14,726 bases of DNA from Dehalococcoidia bacterium. GTDB taxonomy: Bacteria; Chloroflexota; Dehalococcoidia; UBA3495. Location of the stretch: assembly GCA_028822675.1 (NCBI GenBank), contig JAPKDE010000045.1, positions 1-14,726 on the forward strand. The letters are read 5' to 3'. Position 1 is the stretch's first letter; each line of letters begins with the position of its first letter. Of the stretch, positions 13,356 to 14,726 are shown one piece after another. The notes under the pieces are model-generated. The model searched no databases, was not told the DNA's origin, and saw only the letters and a program-made list of their open reading frames with translations. Position numbers and translations under genes: made by a program.

Positions 13356-13427
13356 CGCGATTCGCGAACCCATTTCACGGTATAATTTGCCGTCTGGCTT
13401 TGCCCTGTGGGTTTGTTAGATATCTAA
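13356..13427. repeat. Two short palindromes flanking the amidohydrolase promoter
   Basis: CGCGATTCGCG (13356-13366) is a perfect 5-1-5 inverted repeat centred about 20 bases before the -10 box. TTAGATATCTAA (13416-13427) is a perfect 12-base palindrome about 25 bases downstream of the expected transcription start. Both positions suit operators for a repressor. No regulator gene is adjacent and chance cannot be excluded. Confidence 0.35.
13381..13386 (+). promoter_or_regulatory. -10 box (TATAAT) of the amidohydrolase gene
   Basis: A perfect TATAAT between the prs stop and the amidohydrolase. No recognisable -35 box lies at the right distance. The expected start near 13393 gives a leader of about 118 bases. 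The 13310-13510 gap shows no terminator for prs. Confidence 0.5.
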
Positions 13428-13510
13428 GTTATGTAATTCCACTCAGTCGCAAATAGTCGAGCAGCCCAGGCTACCCGGCAAGAAAAAGTAATTTGGAGGA
13501 CTATTCACCG

Positions 13511-14686
13511 ATGTATGACCTGATCGTAAAGGGCGGCACAGTCGTTGACCCTTCCCAGAAGCTAAACGCCATCAGCGATGTTGCTATTCAGGACGGCAAG
13601 ATCGCCAAGATTGCCGTAGACATCCCCGCTGAAGAGGCCAAAAGGGTTGTTGAAGTCAAAGGCAAGGTTGTAACCCCTGGCATAATCGACATCCACACCC
13701 ACGTCTATTCCGGTGTTACCGATAACGGTGTTGACCCAGACATTGGCGGCGTCCGCGCCGGCGTGACCACCATGGTCGACGCCGGAAGCTCCGGCTGCGA
13801 CACTTTCCATGGTTTCCCGGAGCACATCATTCCCAACACCGCCACTGAAATCATCGTCTTCCTGCACATTTGCAGGACCGGTCTGGCCACCAACCCGGAC
13901 ATCTTCAGCCCCCAAAGCATCGATCTGGACAAGACGATTGAGACCATTACCAATTCCAAAGGTGTGATCACCGGCGTCAAAGCGCGGATGGTTTCCCCCG
14001 CTCTTGAGATCATGGGCATGGAGATGCCCAAGATGGCCAAACGTGCGGCGGTGGAGGCTGGTGTGCCGCTGATGGTGCACATTGGAGACACCCTCAAGCG
14101 CTACGACCCGAATGTTATCCGTGAACTGTTGCCCATCTTGGACAAGGGAGACATTGTCACCCACTACTTCACCGGCAACCCCGGCGGAGTGCTGGATAAT
14201 GACGGCAAGCTGGTTCCCGAGGCCAAAGAAGCCCACGATAGGGGCGTTTGGTTGGATACTGCCCACGGACGCATGAACTTCACCTTTGATGTGGCCGACA
14301 AAGTCCTAGACCAAGGCGTGCTGCCCCACTGCATCAGCACCGACCTGACAGTGCCAGGCCGCCAGATAACCGTCCACAGCATGACCGAGATGATGACCCG
14401 CTTCCTGGCCATGGGCTTCACCTTTGACCAGGTGGTGACCATGTCCACTGAGAACCCGGCCAAGGCCGTGGGAGTCGCAGATCGACTTGGCACACTGGCC
14501 GTTGGCAAACAGGCCGACCTGTCAGTGCTAGAGATCAAAGACGGCAACTGGATGGTCTATGACATCCTGGGCGTCGGCAAAAAGAGCGACAAGGCCGTCA
14601 TCCCAATCATGGCTATCAAGAAGGGCGAAATCTACGAAGCCGGTTGGGGTCCGCGCCCCTGGGGCTGGGAGCCGGACGAGGCGTAA
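13511..14686 (+). CDS. Amidohydrolase/deacetylase family metallohydrolase (dihydroorotase-like)
   Basis: A 391-residue metal-dependent hydrolase of the amidohydrolase superfamily, cyclic amidase/deacetylase branch. A full set of binuclear-metal ligands is visible: HxH (His62, His64 in DIHTHVYSG), a likely carboxylated Lys157 (TGVKARM), His190 (LMVHIGD), His218 (IVTHYFTG) and Asp278 (ISTDLT). Also typical are GVRAGVTTMVDAGSSG, the C-terminal NPAKAVG and LGTLAVGKQADLSVL. This pattern fits the provisional dihydroorotase/deacetylase group rather than classical PyrC, so the substrate is open. ATG 13511 is chosen because GGAGGA (13495-13500) lies 10 bases upstream; a TTG at 13493 would overlap that site. 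The gene has its own promoter and probably a terminator just after it, so it is monocistronic. No pyrimidine genes are nearby. Confidence 0.92.
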   Translation: MYDLIVKGGTVVDPSQKLNAISDVAIQDGKIAKIAVDIPAEEAKRVVEVKGKVVTPGIIDIHTHVYSGVTDNGVDPDIGGVRAGVTTMVDAGSSGCDTFHGFPEHIIPNTATEIIVFLHICRTGLATNPDIFSPQSIDLDKTIETITNSKGVITGVKARMVSPALEIMGMEMPKMAKRAAVEAGVPLMVHIGDTLKRYDPNVIRELLPILDKGDIVTHYFTGNPGGVLDNDGKLVPEAKEAHDRGVWLDTAHGRMNFTFDVADKVLDQGVLPHCISTDLTVPGRQITVHSMTEMMTRFLAMGFTFDQVVTMSTENPAKAVGVADRLGTLAVGKQADLSVLEIKDGNWMVYDILGVGKKSDKAVIPIMAIKKGEIYEAGWGPRPWGWEPDEA

Positions 14687-14707
14687 ACAGACACCGAGTG
14701 CTTAAAT

Positions 14708-14726
14708 AAAAGAAGAGGCGTCCCGA
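14708..14726 (+). terminator. Probable 5' arm of an intrinsic terminator, cut by the window end
   Basis: After the amidohydrolase stop the sequence AAAAGAAGAGGCGTCCCGA runs to the last base. The two complete terminators in this window have the same layout: an A run, then a GC-rich arm ending in TCCCGA. The 3' arm would begin just beyond the window. This is an inference from resemblance. Confidence 0.5.

Noticed and set aside
13562..14266. Long 234-residue minus-strand open frame
   Set aside because: It is an antisense shadow of the amidohydrolase, whose plus-strand frame has full metal-ligand motifs. The minus frame has low-complexity His/Gly/Asp-rich content and no family features.

Overview
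This 14.7 kb window looks like part of a bacterial chromosome of moderately high GC. It most resembles Chloroflexota, such as marine SAR202/Dehalococcoidia-like lineages. That placement is an inference from protein flavour (paired S1C proteases, a pentapeptide/TIR-like fusion, PlsY and GpsA motif variants) and from the der-plsY-gpsA order. No rRNA or other direct marker is present. I see no CRISPR array, tRNA, insertion sequence, integrase or phage gene.

Left part (1-4200, all minus strand). Reading in the direction of transcription, from right to left: a FlK-like hotdog thioesterase (4196-3843), a pentapeptide-repeat protein with a C-terminal TIR-like domain (3775-2501), and a perfect-palindrome terminator (2432-2468). 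Next come an orphan NarL/LuxR-type regulator with a degenerate receiver domain (2359-1721), an intergenic stretch rich in repeats, and an intact cytoplasmic HtrA-type protease with a PDZ domain (1548-652). The strand ends with a second HtrA-like protease that is broken by an internal deletion and frameshift (641-121), then a strong terminator (34-72). This is the accessory, less conserved half and holds most of the unusual signals.

Middle (4403-8836, plus strand). This is a housekeeping run: argF (ornithine carbamoyltransferase), der (ribosome-assembly GTPase), plsY and gpsA. PlsY and GpsA are consecutive in phospholipid synthesis, because GpsA supplies the glycerol-3-phosphate that PlsY acylates. 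Der and GpsA use TTG starts.

Right part. A minus-strand group converges on gpsA: ispH (isoprenoid precursor synthesis, TTG start with a perfect AGGAGG), a flippase-like/LPG-synthase-type membrane protein, and a DUF488 protein. Divergent from ispH on the plus strand are a crotonase-fold enzyme and prs (PRPP synthetase), which overlap by one base. A separately promoted amidohydrolase of the dihydroorotase-like/deacetylase type follows. The window ends inside what appears to be the 5' arm of that gene's terminator.

Several enzymes are clearly placed in their families but carry substitutions at signature residues: ArgF (HCLP reads HDMP), GpsA (GxGxWG reads GATTWG), the crotonase (both hydratase glutamates replaced), PRPP synthetase (divergent binding loops) and the receiver domain of the LuxR regulator. 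No gap between genes exceeds about 300 bases.
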